64,000 nucleotides of DNA from Aquitalea aquatica (GCF_013911085.1 NZ_JACERN010000040.1:40941-104940); one strand, 5' to 3'. Shown: positions 30,805 to 41,260, numbered from the stretch's first letter. The notes: generated by a model not told the origin, from the sequence alone. Numbers and translations are program-made.

Positions 30805-31851
30805 ATGGCGTCAGAAGACAAGAGCCGCGCATTGGCGGCTGCCCTTGCCCAGATCGAAAAGCAGTTCGGCAAGGGGTCGATCATGCGGATGAGCGACAAC
30901 CAGATCAATGAAAACCTGCAGGTGGTATCCACCGGCTCGCTGGGCCTGGACCTGGCGCTGGGTATCGGCGGTCTGCCGCGTGGCCGTGTCGTGGAAATCT
31001 ACGGCCCGGAATCTTCCGGTAAAACCACGCTGTGTCTGCAGGCCGTGGCCGAAGCACAGAAGCTGGGCGGCACCTGCGCCTATATCGACGCAGAAAACGC
31101 ACTGGACCCGATCTACGCCCAGAAGCTGGGTGTAAAAGTGGAAGACCTGCTGATTTCCCAGCCGGACACCGGCGAGCAGGCCCTGGAAATCTGCGACATG
31201 CTGGTCCGTTCCAGCGGCGTGGACGTGATCGTGATCGACTCGGTGGCCGCACTGGTTCCCAAGGCCGAAATCGAAGGCGAAATGGGCGACAGCCACGTTG
31301 GCCTGCAAGCCCGCCTGATGAGCCAGGCCCTGCGCAAGCTGACCGCCAACATCAAGCGCACCAACACTCTGGTGATCTTCATCAACCAGATCCGCATGAA
31401 GATCGGCGTGATGTTCGGCAACCCGGAAACCACCACCGGTGGTAACGCGCTGAAGTTCTACGCCTCGGTGCGCCTGGACATCCGTCGCGTTGGCGGCATC
31501 AAGAAGGGTGACGAAGTCATCGGCAACGAAACCCGCGTCAAGGTGGTGAAGAACAAGGTATCGCCCCCGTTCCGCCAGGCTGATTTCGACATCCTGTACG
31601 GCGAAGGCATCAGCCGCGAAGGCGAAATCATCGAGCTGGGCGTCAAGCATGGCTTTGTTGACAAATCCGGTGCCTGGTATGCCTACAACGGCCAGAAAAT
31701 CGGCCAGGGCAAGGACAATACCCGCGAATGGCTGAAGTCCAACCCGGCCATTGCCCAGGAAATCGAAGCCAAGATCCGTGACGCCGTCGGCATCAAGGTA
31801 GAAATTACCGAGAACGACGAAGAGCTGGCCGACGACATGCTGGACGCGTGA
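30805..31851 (+). CDS. recA: Recombinase RecA
   Basis: RecA forms filaments on single-stranded DNA, performs strand exchange and triggers SOS cleavage where LexA exists. The 348 residues match the family; Walker [10 protein letters not shown] spans 67-75, with [19 protein letters not shown] and the L2-loop region [20 protein letters not shown], and an acidic tail ([13 protein letters not shown]). ATG 30805 has GGAG at six bases. It overlaps recX by four bases. Confidence 0.98.
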   Translation: MASEDKSRALAAALAQIEKQFGKGSIMRMSDNQINENLQVVSTGSLGLDLALGIGGLPRGRVVEIYGPESSGKTTLCLQAVAEAQKLGGTCAYIDAENALDPIYAQKLGVKVEDLLISQPDTGEQALEICDMLVRSSGVDVIVIDSVAALVPKAEIEGEMGDSHVGLQARLMSQALRKLTANIKRTNTLVIFINQIRMKIGVMFGNPETTTGGNALKFYASVRLDIRRVGGIKKGDEVIGNETRVKVVKNKVSPPFRQADFDILYGEGISREGEIIELGVKHGFVDKSGAWYAYNGQKIGQGKDNTREWLKSNPAIAQEIEAKIRDAVGIKVEITENDEELADDMLDA

Positions 31852-32330
31852 AACGCACCGGCTTGTCGATGGGAAAAAGCCTGAAGGCGCGAGCCGTCGA
31901 TCTCCTGTCCCGCCGGGAATACACCCGGCGGGAACTGGAGCGGCGGCTCGCGCCGTTTGCCGAAAGCCCGGAACAACTCGCTACCCTGCTGGACGAGCTG
32001 GCCGAGCGCAACTGGCAGTCAGATAGCCGTTTTGCCCAGCAGTTTGCCGACATCAAGGGCCAGAAATACGGTAGCCGCCGCCTGCAGCAGGAAATGCGCC
32101 AGCGCGGCGTGGGCAAGGAAGACATTGCCCAGGTACTGGAAGATCGCGACGACCTGAGCCTGGCCCGCAGCCAGTGGGAAACAAAATTCGGCAGCGTAGC
32201 CGACACCCCGCAGGAAAGAGCCCGCCAGATGCGTTTTCTGGCCGCGCGCGGCTTTGGCATGGACATCATCCGCCAGGTGATGGCAGGCAGCCCCATGGAT
32301 GAAGATTTTCCGCCGGACAACGCAGACTGA
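31848..32330 (+). CDS. recX: RecA regulatory protein RecX
   Basis: RecX binds RecA filaments and limits their growth. The 160-residue protein has three-helix repeats ([20 protein letters not shown], then [18 protein letters not shown]). The GTG at 31848 overlaps the recA stop as GTGA; an ATG at 31869 is an alternative. Neither has a strong SD, consistent with coupling to recA. Confidence 0.9.
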   Translation: MKRTGLSMGKSLKARAVDLLSRREYTRRELERRLAPFAESPEQLATLLDELAERNWQSDSRFAQQFADIKGQKYGSRRLQQEMRQRGVGKEDIAQVLEDRDDLSLARSQWETKFGSVADTPQERARQMRFLAARGFGMDIIRQVMAGSPMDEDFPPDNAD

Positions 32331-32442
32331 GCGTAGCCGGAGCCGAAGCCCTTGCCAGCCTTGTTGCGGCTTGACACAATCCAGCATGCTCAGCATCAGC
32401 CCCCACGCCGATGCCAACGAATTCAATCTCGACGAAAACGAC

Positions 32443-35076
32443 ATGAAAACCTCAGAAATTCGCCAGAAATTCCTGGATTTCTTCGCCTCCAAAGGCCACC
32501 AGGTAGTAGCTTCCAGTTCGCTGGTACCGTGGGAAGACCCCACCCTGCTGTTTACCAATGCCGGCATGAACCAGTTCAAGGACGTGTTCCTCGGCTTTGA
32601 CAAGCGCCCCTACAGCCGCGCCACCACCAGCCAGAAATGCGTACGCGCCGGCGGCAAGCACAACGACCTGGAAAACGTCGGCTACACCGCACGTCACCAT
32701 ACCTTCTTCGAAATGCTGGGCAACTTCAGCTTCGGCGACTACTTCAAGCGCGACGCCATCCACTTCGCCTGGGAATTCCTCACCGGCGAACAATGGCTGG
32801 CACTGCCGAAGGACAAGCTGATGGTGACGGTATACGCCACCGACGACGAAGCCTTCGACATCTGGAACAAGGAAATCGGCGTTCCGGCCGACAAGATCGT
32901 CCGCATCGGCGACAACAAGGGCGCGCCCTACGCTTCGGACAACTTCTGGCAGATGGGCGACACCGGCCCTTGCGGCCCGTGTACCGAAATTTTCTATGAT
33001 CACGGCGACCACATCTGGGGCGGCCCTCCGGGAAGCCCGGAAGAAGACGGCGACCGCTTCATCGAAATCTGGAACAACGTGTTCATGCAGTTCAACCGCG
33101 ACGAGTCGGGCACCATGCACCCGCTGCCCAAGCCGTCGGTTGATACCGGCATGGGTCTGGAGCGTATCTCGGCCGTGCTGCAACACGTACACGCCAACTA
33201 CGAGATCGACCTGTTCCAGAACCTGCTGAAAGCCGCTGCCCGCGAAACAGGTGTGGCCTTCAGCATGGACATCCCCTCGCTGAAGGTGATTGCCGACCAC
33301 ATCCGCGCCTGCTCCTTCCTGATTGCCGATGGCGTGATCCCGTCCAACGACGGCCGTGGCTATGTGCTGCGTCGCATTATCCGCCGCGCCATCCGCCACG
33401 GTTACAAGCTGGGCCAGAAGGGGCTGTTCTTCTATAAGCTGGTAGCTGATCTGGCCGCCGAAATGGGCGATGCCTATCCGGAACTGCGTCAGAAGCAGGC
33501 CGAGATCGAAGACAGCCTGCGCCAGGAAGAACTGCGCTTTGCCGAAACCCTGGACAAGGGCATGGCGCTGCTGGAAACCGCACTGGCCGCCAACAGCAAG
33601 GTGCTGGATGGTGAAACCGCCTTCAAACTGTACGACACCTTCGGCTTCCCGCTGGACCTGACTGCTGACATCTGCCGCGAACGCGAAGTGGAAGTGGATC
33701 AGGACGGCTTCGACAAGGCGATGGAAGCCCAGCGTGAACGCGCCCGTGCCGCCTCGTCCTTCAAGATGGCTGGCAATGTCGATTACAGCGGTGCTGACAC
33801 CGTATTCAACGGCTACGAATCCACCAGCGTGGATGCCAAGGTACTGGCACTGTACAAGGGCAATGAAGCCGTACAGCAACTGGAAGCCGGCGACGAAGGC
33901 ATCGTGGTGCTGGACAACACCGCCTTCTACGCCGAAGGCGGTGGTCAGGTAGGCGATGTGGGTGAAATCTCCGCCCAGGGCGGCGTGGCTGCACTGTTCG
34001 ACGTGGCCGACACCCAGAAAGTACAAGCCGCCGTATTCGGTCACAAGGGCCGTCTGGCCCGTGGCAGCCTGAAAGTGGGCGACAGCGTGACCGCCACCAT
34101 CGACCTGCACCAGCGCGCAGCCACCGCACGCAACCACTCGGCCACCCACCTGCTGCATGCCGCCCTGCGCCATGTACTGGGTGAACACGTGGCGCAGAAG
34201 GGTTCGCTGGTGAACCCGGAACGTGCCCGCTTCGACTTCGCCCACAACGAGCCGGTTTCCGCCGAGCAAATCGCCGAAGTGGAGCGCATAGTCAACCGCG
34301 TGGTCATCCACAACGTGGAAGTCAGCGTGGGCCACATGTCCTACGACGACGCCATCAAGGCCGGTGCGATTGCCCTGTTCGGCGAAAAGTATGGCGACAC
34401 CGTACGCGTACTGAAAATGGGCGATTTCTCCACCGAACTGTGCGGCGGTACCCACGTCAAGCGCACCGGTGACATCGGCCTGTTCAAGATCATCGCCGAA
34501 ACCGGCGTGGCTGCTGGCGTGCGCCGTATCGAAGCCGTGACCGGCGAAGGCGCCGTAGCCCTGGTACAGGCACAGGATGGCGAACTGAAAGCCGCTGCCG
34601 CCATTGCCCAGGCTCAGCCGGGCGAACTGCTGTCCAAGCTGGAAAAACTGCAGGCCGAACTGAAAGCTGCGCAGAAACAGGCGCAGCAGTTGAAAGGCCA
34701 ACTGGCACTGGGTCAGCTCGACCAGTTGCTGGCCAGCCAGCAGCAAGCCATCAAGGGCGTGTCCTGCCTGATCAGCAAGATCGAGGATATCGACGCCGCC
34801 ACCCTGCGCGACATGAGCGACAAGCTGATGGACAAGCTGGAAAGCGGCGTAGCCCTGCTGGCCTGCGTGGCCGATGGCAAGGTAAGCCTGATTGCCCGCG
34901 TCTCCAAGGACCTGACCGGCAAGGTCAAGGCCGGTGAGCTGGTGAATCAGGTGGCCCTGCAAGTGGGTGGCAAGGGCGGCGGTCGTCCGGACATGGCACA
35001 AGCAGGTGGCACTCAGCCGGAACACCTGGCCGCCGCACTGGCCAGCCTGCCGGCCTGGCTGGAAGGCAAGCTGTAA
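32443..35076 (+). CDS. alaS: Alanyl-tRNA synthetase
   Basis: AlaS charges tRNA-Ala. The 877-residue enzyme has the class II catalytic core ([20 protein letters not shown], then [14 protein letters not shown], then [20 protein letters not shown]), the tRNA recognition region, an editing domain with [16 protein letters not shown] and CGGTHV, and a C-terminal coiled-coil plus C-Ala domain with [14 protein letters not shown]. The ATG at 32443 gives the usual start but has a weak SD. TTGACA at 32371 could be its -35, though no good -10 follows. Confidence 0.97.
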   Translation: MKTSEIRQKFLDFFASKGHQVVASSSLVPWEDPTLLFTNAGMNQFKDVFLGFDKRPYSRATTSQKCVRAGGKHNDLENVGYTARHHTFFEMLGNFSFGDYFKRDAIHFAWEFLTGEQWLALPKDKLMVTVYATDDEAFDIWNKEIGVPADKIVRIGDNKGAPYASDNFWQMGDTGPCGPCTEIFYDHGDHIWGGPPGSPEEDGDRFIEIWNNVFMQFNRDESGTMHPLPKPSVDTGMGLERISAVLQHVHANYEIDLFQNLLKAAARETGVAFSMDIPSLKVIADHIRACSFLIADGVIPSNDGRGYVLRRIIRRAIRHGYKLGQKGLFFYKLVADLAAEMGDAYPELRQKQAEIEDSLRQEELRFAETLDKGMALLETALAANSKVLDGETAFKLYDTFGFPLDLTADICREREVEVDQDGFDKAMEAQRERARAASSFKMAGNVDYSGADTVFNGYESTSVDAKVLALYKGNEAVQQLEAGDEGIVVLDNTAFYAEGGGQVGDVGEISAQGGVAALFDVADTQKVQAAVFGHKGRLARGSLKVGDSVTATIDLHQRAATARNHSATHLLHAALRHVLGEHVAQKGSLVNPERARFDFAHNEPVSAEQIAEVERIVNRVVIHNVEVSVGHMSYDDAIKAGAIALFGEKYGDTVRVLKMGDFSTELCGGTHVKRTGDIGLFKIIAETGVAAGVRRIEAVTGEGAVALVQAQDGELKAAAAIAQAQPGELLSKLEKLQAELKAAQKQAQQLKGQLALGQLDQLLASQQQAIKGVSCLISKIEDIDAATLRDMSDKLMDKLESGVALLACVADGKVSLIARVSKDLTGKVKAGELVNQVALQVGGKGGGRPDMAQAGGTQPEHLAAALASLPAWLEGKL

Positions 35077-35101
35077 ACAGCTGACTGACAGCAAGCTATA
35101 G

Positions 35102-35131
35102 AGCCGCGGGGGCATACCCTGCGGCTTTTGT
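35102..35131 (+). terminator. Intrinsic terminator of alaS
   Basis: AGCCGCGGGG and CCCTGCGGCT pair around GCATA with one mismatch, followed by TTTTG. It starts 26 bases after the alaS stop. Confidence 0.75.
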
Positions 35132-35161
35132 CATTTGCAGCGCTTATACTTTGTTACAGAC

Positions 35162-35277
35162 CGAGCGCGGCGAACAAAACAGCGCAGCCCCACTTGGCGC
35201 AAAGCCTGCCGACGCCGACCGTACAAGGGCAGGGCCATCAGGCGCAATGCCGTACCAGGGATTTTGTTAGCCGCTCT
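35162..35277. repeat. About 116-bp repeat with inverted ends (copy 2)
   Basis: It begins CGAGCGCGGCGAACAAAA and ends TTTTGTTAGCCGCTCT, and its interior (GCCGACGCCGACCGTAC, then GGCGCAATGCCGTACC) matches the copy at 21914-22027 at diverged but alignable positions. It lies between the alaS terminator and the next gene. Confidence 0.7.
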
Positions 35278-35305
35278 AAATGAGCAATCACCGGAGAGCC
35301 CGACC

Positions 35306-36043
35306 ATGACCACCTGCCGCTCACCCCTTGCCCGGCTCTGCCACGCGCTGCTGCTGGCACTGGCTTGCTGCCTGTCTGGTGTAGCCGTGGCCGACGGCAA
35401 GCTGCTGGTGGTGACCGAAAACTCGTCCTGGCTCAGCACCATCGACGCCCAGGGCAATGTCGCCGGGCGCAATACCCAGCTGGTCAAAGACATTCTGGCG
35501 CATGCCGGGCTGAAGGCTGATATCCAGGTCCTGCCCTGGGCCAGGGCCTACCGCATGGCCGCGACCCGTCCCAATACCCTGATTTACTCCATTGCCCGCA
35601 CCAGTACCCGCGAAAAGCAGTTTGTCTGGCTGGGCCCCCTTGGCCACATGCAACGGATTTTCTATCGGCTGAGCAGCGAAACCACGGTGGCGCCGCAGTC
35701 GCTGGAGCAGGTGAAAAGCTGCTGCAAGGTCTGCGTCGGCAATCACGACGTGCAGGAAGAATTCCTGATCAAGGCCGGCTTCGTGCAAAACAGCCAGTTC
35801 CTCACCACCAATAGTCAGCAGGAGTGCCCGCGACTGTTGCTGAGCGGTGCAGCGCAGCTGTTGATTGCCGACCCCGAGCAGCTACGCAGCCAGCTGGCGC
35901 GCCTCAAGCTGCCAGACGAGCAATTCCAACCGGTACTGAGCATGCCGCAAGGCGAGGAACTATACCTGGCGGCCAATCCGCAGTCCGATCCGGCCATCGT
36001 CCGGGCCATCACCGAGGCCATGCGCCAGCTGAAAGTCCATTAG
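35306..36043 (+). CDS. Periplasmic solute-binding protein, amino-acid type
   Basis: The 245-residue product has a signal peptide (RLCHALLLALACCLSGVAVA) and a PBPb-like fold: LLVVTENSSWLSTIDAQG, then GRNTQLVKDILAHAGL and LPWARAYRMAATRPN, as in the group of orphan binding proteins related to amino-acid ABC receptors. No permease or ATPase gene adjoins, so it may serve a remote transporter or a sensor. GGAG lies ten bases before the ATG. A small GCTGCCG...CGGC-AGC stem after the stop (36048-36066) lacks a T run. Confidence 0.78.
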   Translation: MTTCRSPLARLCHALLLALACCLSGVAVADGKLLVVTENSSWLSTIDAQGNVAGRNTQLVKDILAHAGLKADIQVLPWARAYRMAATRPNTLIYSIARTSTREKQFVWLGPLGHMQRIFYRLSSETTVAPQSLEQVKSCCKVCVGNHDVQEEFLIKAGFVQNSQFLTTNSQQECPRLLLSGAAQLLIADPEQLRSQLARLKLPDEQFQPVLSMPQGEELYLAANPQSDPAIVRAITEAMRQLKVH

Positions 36044-36211
36044 CCAGCTGCCGCTGCGGCAAGCTGCCAGCGCCCTTTATGCCAGCAGCAAAGCCACGCT
36101 GCTGGCGACCTTGGGCAACCAGACCAGAAGTCCCTGATATTCAATGCACATTCCCTCGGCCACGCAAAACTTATATTCCAATTAAATATTCAGCCTGCAT
36201 TCCGGCCATCC

Positions 36212-36225
36212 TTGACTCATATCAA
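36212..36225 (+). promoter_or_regulatory. FNR/ANR-like box before the di-iron protein operon
   Basis: TTGAC-TCAT-ATCAA matches the FNR consensus TTGAT-N4-ATCAA with one change. An AATAAT at 36247-36252 would give a start near 36259, placing the box centre about 41 bases upstream, the position of an FNR-activated class II promoter. It lies 147 bases before the first gene of the 36373-41672 operon. The rest of the 36044-36372 gap is AT-rich with no gene. Confidence 0.6.
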
Positions 36226-36372
36226 AACGATTTATATCGAAATGAAAATAATAAACACCTTCTCACAAGTATTGATGACGGCGGACAGCAGACTCTAGCT
36301 GAGTCGGGCCGCGTCAGCAGAATTGCCTGCAGGATTTCCCTGCTGCCGGCAATTTTCACGCAAGGAACAGCC

Positions 36373-37140
36373 ATGGCTCTGGTGCTTTACGATGATGGCA
36401 ATCACAAATGCGTCGCCTTTACCGAACTGGTACAGGGTGAAGGCATCCAGTCCAACCAGTTCGCCATCATCGACAAGGGTGATGGCATGCTGCTGGACCC
36501 CGGTGGCAACCTCACCTACAAGCACTTGATCGCCGAACTGGCTGATTACTTTCTGCCCTCGCATACCCGCTATATTTTTGCCTCGCATCAGGACCCGGAC
36601 ATCATTGCCTCGGCCAATGGCTGGCTGCTGATCACCGATGCCCAGATCATCATCGCCCAGGAATGGGTGCGCTTTTTGCCGCACTTCTGCATTCGCGGCG
36701 TGACCGAAGGCCGGCTGATTCCCATTCCGCCGCGCGGCATGAATGTCACACTGGGCGAATCCACCCTCAAGGTAGTGCCGGCCCACTATCTGCATACCGT
36801 CGGCTTCTTCCAGGTGTACGACCCCATCAGCAAGATCCTGTTTTCCGGCGACATCGGCGCTTCGCTGATGGATGGCCACGAAGCCGGCAAACCGGTAAGC
36901 GACTTCGATGCCCACCTGATCGACAGCCACATGCTGGGCTTTCACAAGCGCTACATGACCAATAACAAGGCCTGCCGACTGTGGGTGCAGATGGTGCGCC
37001 AGCTGGATGTGGAGTGGATCGTGCCGCAGCACGGTGGATCATTCAAAGGCAAGGACATGGTCAAGCGCTTCCTCGACTGGTTTGAAACCCTGGAGTGCGG
37101 CACTGATCTGATCACCGCCGCCGACTTCACCCTGGATTGA
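36373..37140 (+). CDS. Di-iron metallo-beta-lactamase-fold protein (FDP/ODP-like)
   Basis: The 255-residue product is the metallo-beta-lactamase half of a flavodiiron-type protein, without a flavodoxin domain. Ligands fit the di-iron pattern: H72-x-D74-x-D76 in ASHQDPDI, H141 in HYLHTVGFF, D160 in FSGDIGAS and H220 in VPQHGG; an aspartate replaces the usual first-loop glutamate. Stand-alone proteins of this kind bind or sense oxygen, for example the ODP oxygen sensors tied to chemotaxis. AAGGA precedes the ATG. It is the first gene of the operon behind an FNR-like box, which fits an oxygen-linked role. Enzymatic activity cannot be judged. Confidence 0.8.
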   Translation: MALVLYDDGNHKCVAFTELVQGEGIQSNQFAIIDKGDGMLLDPGGNLTYKHLIAELADYFLPSHTRYIFASHQDPDIIASANGWLLITDAQIIIAQEWVRFLPHFCIRGVTEGRLIPIPPRGMNVTLGESTLKVVPAHYLHTVGFFQVYDPISKILFSGDIGASLMDGHEAGKPVSDFDAHLIDSHMLGFHKRYMTNNKACRLWVQMVRQLDVEWIVPQHGGSFKGKDMVKRFLDWFETLECGTDLITAADFTLD

Positions 37141-37152
37141 GCGGCACCGCGC

Positions 37153-38628
37153 ATGAACAGTTTCACCCCCTTGCTTGATCAGCTCAGCGCCTCGCCCGAG
37201 GCGCTGGCCGCCGTGGCCGTGTTGCTGCTGCTCATCGGCATGACACTGCGCACCCTGCTGCGTCGTCAGCCTGCGGCACGCGCCATGCCACGCCGCCCGG
37301 ATCTGCTGCCCGAAGCCGTCATCCGCCAGCCGGCACGCCCGGCCAGCGTACCGGAGCCTGCAGCCAGCACCCCTGCCGAAGCAGAAGACAGCGAAGACCA
37401 GACCCTGTCCTACGAGGTGGACGACCTGGATGCCCTGGCCGAAATCGAAGTGTTTCTTGAATTCGGTTATCTGGAACAGGCTGCCCTCGCCCTGCGCACC
37501 TATGTCGATGGCCCGTCCAGCAATGCACCGGCCCATATCCGCCGCCTGGCCGAACTGTATCTGCAGCTGCACTGGATCGACGACTACAGCGACATGCTGG
37601 AGCGCCTGCACGAGCGCAGCCTGCTGGACCGCCAGCAACTGACCGAGGCGGTATTCGCCGGCCTGCAGCAGGACCCGCAAAACCTGGCACTGCGCGTACT
37701 GGCCGAAAGCCGGCTGGGGCTGGGCATCGAAGAAGTGAACCGGCAACTGGGCGATCAACTGCCAGCAGCAAACAACGAAGACCTGCTGCTGCGCACGGTG
37801 ATGCAAACCCCGGGCCAGCCGGCCGTGAGTGCCGACGAGGCCGTGCAGCTGGCCAGCCAGATGCAGCGGGTAGCGCTGCTGGACGGCCAGGCCGAACTGG
37901 CACCACTGAGCAAACGTGAAATCGACCTGCTGACCAGCCTGCTGCCAGCTGATCGGCAAGCGCGCATCCTGCTGGCCTGCCATCAGCCCGCCGCTGCCCT
38001 GCCCGCCCTGCAGCAGCTGGCCAGCACACCGGACGCCGCACTGTCACGGCTGATCGACACCCTGCGCGCCTGCTATATGACGCGCAACCTGCCACTGTTC
38101 TGCCGCTACCTGTGGCAGTTTCATGTCAGCGTCGGCAACTTTGGCCACCAATTGAAACAGCAGCTGCTGCAGTTGGGCTGCCAACTGGGTCAGCACCCAC
38201 TGCTGCAGGCGCTGGAATGCCAGCCGGACCGGCTGACCCTAGAAGAACTGGGCCGCCGCTTCGCCTACATCCAGCCAGTGAGCACGCCGCCACAGTGGCG
38301 GCAACTGGTGACAGCCGACTACACCCCGGCCACGGCCAGCCCGCTGGACAACGCCTTGAGCGAGGCCGAACAGTTTATCGAGTTCGGCCAGATCGACATG
38401 GCCATCCAGACCCTGGAAAGCGCCATTCTCGCCAACCCGGCCGAAGCCCAGCTGTATCCGCCCCTGCTCAATCTGTACGAGCACCTGGGCGACCTGGCGC
38501 GCTTCACTTGGTTGGCCAGACAAATACGGGATCGACTCGCCACGCCGCCGGAAGAAATCACCGGCATGCTCGGCCGCTTCGTCCAGACCATGCAACAACG
38601 CCTCAACCAGCACCGGCTTGCGGCCTGA
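37153..38628 (+). CDS. FimV-like membrane-anchored TPR protein
   Basis: The 491-residue protein has one N-terminal membrane helix (about residues 15-33), a Pro/Ala linker, then two FimV-type helical repeats with the IEVFLEFGYLEQAALALRTY and AEQFIEFGQIDMAIQTLESA segments, which resemble FimV C-terminal and TPR motifs. FimV-type proteins organise polar complexes and type IV pilus assembly. The intervening region (about 180-390) is helical and unrecognised. It starts 12 bases after the di-iron gene. Calling it FimV itself would overstate the similarity because the N-terminal LysM domain is absent. Confidence 0.7.
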   Translation: MNSFTPLLDQLSASPEALAAVAVLLLLIGMTLRTLLRRQPAARAMPRRPDLLPEAVIRQPARPASVPEPAASTPAEAEDSEDQTLSYEVDDLDALAEIEVFLEFGYLEQAALALRTYVDGPSSNAPAHIRRLAELYLQLHWIDDYSDMLERLHERSLLDRQQLTEAVFAGLQQDPQNLALRVLAESRLGLGIEEVNRQLGDQLPAANNEDLLLRTVMQTPGQPAVSADEAVQLASQMQRVALLDGQAELAPLSKREIDLLTSLLPADRQARILLACHQPAAALPALQQLASTPDAALSRLIDTLRACYMTRNLPLFCRYLWQFHVSVGNFGHQLKQQLLQLGCQLGQHPLLQALECQPDRLTLEELGRRFAYIQPVSTPPQWRQLVTADYTPATASPLDNALSEAEQFIEFGQIDMAIQTLESAILANPAEAQLYPPLLNLYEHLGDLARFTWLARQIRDRLATPPEEITGMLGRFVQTMQQRLNQHRLAA

Positions 38629-38639
38629 GAAACCGGATC

Positions 38640-40064
38640 ATGATGCTCAGCAACGCACCCCAACCACAGCTCATCACCGTCATGCCGGTGGGCATGGACC
38701 CGCGCAAGCTATCGGTATTCCGCATGGCCTTTCGCATGCACCATTCACACCAGCTGTACCAGCTGCTGGACGAAGCCCCCGGCCATGCACCGGACCTGGC
38801 GATTGTCGATGTCGACAGCGTGGACGGCTGGAGTGCCTGGCATGATTTCCGTGCCAGCCACCCGCATCTGCCAGCGCTGATTGTCACCACCACCCCACCC
38901 CGTGCGGGTGAGGCGCCAGCGGCCGTACTGCGCAAGCCGGTGCGCATCGAAACCCTGTTCCCGCAAATGCGCGAACTACTGGCCAATGACCGGACACCAG
39001 CCGTCCGGCTAAGCACCGCAGTGACAGCGGCAGCAGTGACACCGGCAGCGCAGTCACCCGCAGCCGCACCGGCCGCCGTGGCGGAGCCGGCCAGCTCGGT
39101 CAGCGACCACAGCGCAGCTGCCGCCTATGTGGCCAGCGTGGCCGCAACGCTGGACGAAGTCATTACCCAGTCACAGCAGGCCCACCGTGCGGCTACCGCA
39201 GCCCAGCAACAGCAGCAAAGCCCGGCCCCGTCCGACCTGCCGCAACTGATGGATCTGCCCGACTCCGTTACCGAGACCGAGCACAGTGCCGACACCGCCA
39301 CCGTGGAAGTGGTGCGCAGCATGCTGCCGGAAAACCAGAGCACCCCGGCCAGCGCTGGCGGCAAGATCAGCTTCGAACGCTTCGACCCCAGCGCCGGCCT
39401 GTTCGGCCTGGTGGCGCGCCTGCTGCGCCAGCGCACTGCCGCGGTGATCCGGGTGCGCGAAGTACCCGTACTGGTATTGCTGCCGGCACAGGACAAGGCG
39501 CTGCTGTTGCAGCCACTGGAAACGCTGCAGGCCCTGTGCAGCGCCCCCAGCCACGAAGTGGATCAGCAGCCTTATGCCAAAGGTCCGGTCAACGCAGCTC
39601 AGCAGGAAATCCGGCCGCAAACCCTGGCCTGGCAGCTGGCCATCTGGACCTGCCGTGGCCGCTTGATGCGCGGCATCGCCACCGACACCCCGATCCGGCT
39701 GCGCTACTGGCCCAATCTGACGCGACTGCCCCCGATCCCGGAGGCGATGCGCATCACGGCTTTTCTGACCCGCACGCCGGTCAATCTGAAGCTGATCACC
39801 CGCCTGCTCAAAGTGCCGCCGGAAGATCTGTTCAACTATCTGGCAGCGGCCTACGGCATCGGCATTCTCGACCTGCCCAGCCGCAGCCCCCAGCTGTCGG
39901 TCATTTCCACCGAGCCGGTACGCCCCGGCGGCAAAGTGGAAACGGTGGCAGCCCCCAGCAGCCCGCAGAGCAGCAGCCCGGCACCAGCCCCCAGTCCGGC
40001 CAAGCCGGCGCAGGGCAGCGGCAGATTGCTGTCGCGCCTGCTGAAAAAGGTCATTGGCCTGTAA
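38640..40064 (+). CDS. Receiver-like protein with long linker and C-terminal helical domain
   Basis: This 474-residue protein begins with a receiver-like domain: LAIVDVDSVDG with D57 as a possible phosphoacceptor, a threonine near 83-85, and a K99-P100 pair (VLRKPVRIET). A long Ala/Pro/Gln linker (about 110-240) follows, then SFERFDPSAGLFGLVARLLRQ and a C-terminal region TRTPVNLKLITRLLKVPPED. I do not recognise the C-terminal domain. It is the third gene of the operon, 11 bases after the FimV-like gene, and the next gene is the small GTPase. The acidic D57 position makes phosphorylation possible but not proven. Confidence 0.68.
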   Translation: MMLSNAPQPQLITVMPVGMDPRKLSVFRMAFRMHHSHQLYQLLDEAPGHAPDLAIVDVDSVDGWSAWHDFRASHPHLPALIVTTTPPRAGEAPAAVLRKPVRIETLFPQMRELLANDRTPAVRLSTAVTAAAVTPAAQSPAAAPAAVAEPASSVSDHSAAAAYVASVAATLDEVITQSQQAHRAATAAQQQQQSPAPSDLPQLMDLPDSVTETEHSADTATVEVVRSMLPENQSTPASAGGKISFERFDPSAGLFGLVARLLRQRTAAVIRVREVPVLVLLPAQDKALLLQPLETLQALCSAPSHEVDQQPYAKGPVNAAQQEIRPQTLAWQLAIWTCRGRLMRGIATDTPIRLRYWPNLTRLPPIPEAMRITAFLTRTPVNLKLITRLLKVPPEDLFNYLAAAYGIGILDLPSRSPQLSVISTEPVRPGGKVETVAAPSSPQSSSPAPAPSPAKPAQGSGRLLSRLLKKVIGL

Positions 40065-40082
40065 CCAGGAATACGGAATCCC

Positions 40083-40625
40083 ATGCGCGCTTACGATAAC
40101 AAGATCATCTTCGCCGGCCCGGTTGGCGCCGGTAAAACCACCGCCATCGGTGCCATCAGCGATATCGCACCGGTCATCACCGATGCCCGTGCCTCCGACA
40201 TGACGCTGAACCGCAAGGACACCACCACGGTGGCACTGGACTACGGCGTACTGATGCTGGACGAAAGCACCAAGGTGCACCTGTACGGCACACCGGGGCA
40301 GGAGCGCTTCGACTTCATGTGGGACATCCTCAGCCAGGGCGGCATCGGCCTGATCCTGTTGCTGGACAATACCCGCGCCAATCCGGTGAAGGATTTGCAG
40401 TTTTTCCTCAATGCCTTCCGCGACATGCTCAAGGCCGCACCGCTGGTGATCGGCGTCACCAAGACCGATCTGCGCGCCACGCCCAGCATTGAAACCTATG
40501 CGGCCCTGCTGGAAAAATTCGACATGCGCCCACCCATTTTCGAAATCGATGCCCGCTCGCGCGAGGACGTGAAAAAGCTGGTACTGGCCTTGCTGTTCTC
40601 CATCGACCCCGGGCTGGAAAGCTGA
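40083..40625 (+). CDS. Ras-like small GTPase (MglA-like family)
   Basis: The 180-residue protein has all core GTPase motifs: G1 GPVGAGKTT (12-20), threonines 47-49 in a switch I position, G3 GTPGQERF (69-76) with glutamine at the Ras catalytic position, and G4 TKTD (126-129). Prokaryotic relatives include MglA and the single-domain GTPases paired with roadblock proteins; this GTPase does lie beside two such candidates. GTPase polarity switches of this sort control motility or pilus polarity in Myxococcus. The name MglA is not used because the similarity is only at family level. Confidence 0.88.
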   Translation: MRAYDNKIIFAGPVGAGKTTAIGAISDIAPVITDARASDMTLNRKDTTTVALDYGVLMLDESTKVHLYGTPGQERFDFMWDILSQGGIGLILLLDNTRANPVKDLQFFLNAFRDMLKAAPLVIGVTKTDLRATPSIETYAALLEKFDMRPPIFEIDARSREDVKKLVLALLFSIDPGLES

Positions 40626-40627
40626 TC

Positions 40628-41260
40628 ATGTCAGACCACCTTTCGCTCAAGGACACGCTCTACCCCATCGCCAGCCCCGCCGGTGCCTACTATGCCGTGT
40701 CCAGTCCGGAACAAGACGCCGCGCGCATTCTGCTGACCCAGATCCTGCGGCTGGGCCACTCCGTACCGCTGACCGAGGCCCTGCTGGAAGAATGGAGCGG
40801 CAACGATCTGAGCAAAGGGCTGGAAACACTGTACCGGCTGCAGCGGCTGGAGTTTGTGCACGGCACCGAACAGCCGCGCCCGCCGCTGGCCATCAATCTG
40901 GAAAGCCAGCTGCCCACGCTGCTGGCGGCGCTGTCCGGCAACGGCCGCGCCTTGCTGGCCGACGACAATGGCCTGTATTACGCCACCGCCGGCTTTCATC
41001 ATGAGTCGGCCGAGGAAATCGCCGCCCTGGCCGGCGACATCATTTCGCTCAATCGCCGCCATGCCCTGCTGCTGAAAAACAACCTCAATATCAGCAACCT
41101 AGCCTGGGCCATCAGTAATCCGGCCGGCCACAGCGAGCTGGCGTTTTACCCGCTGCATGTCGGGCAGCAATCCTTCGTGCTGGTGATCGGTGGCACACCT
41201 CGCCTGCAAGACGAACATTTCGTGACGCTGATCGAGCTGCTCAGTCGTCGTTACGCTTGA
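40628..41260 (+). CDS. Uncharacterised protein, possible divergent roadblock-like fold
   Basis: I do not recognise this 210-residue soluble protein. It starts two bases after the GTPase stop. The first 95 residues are helical and contain no motif I know. The C-terminal half (GRALLADDNGLYYATAGFHH followed by an Ala/Ile helix) resembles the strand-helix pattern of roadblock/LC7 proteins, which are GTPase regulators. With a clear roadblock gene next, a GTPase-regulator or adaptor role is a reasonable inference. Confidence 0.6.
   Translation: MSDHLSLKDTLYPIASPAGAYYAVSSPEQDAARILLTQILRLGHSVPLTEALLEEWSGNDLSKGLETLYRLQRLEFVHGTEQPRPPLAINLESQLPTLLAALSGNGRALLADDNGLYYATAGFHHESAEEIAALAGDIISLNRRHALLLKNNLNISNLAWAISNPAGHSELAFYPLHVGQQSFVLVIGGTPRLQDEHFVTLIELLSRRYA

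Noticed and set aside
35135..35305. Upstream extension of the binding-protein frame at 35306
   Set aside because: The extra residues are basic, lack similarity and pass through the repeat element; the signal peptide begins at 35306.
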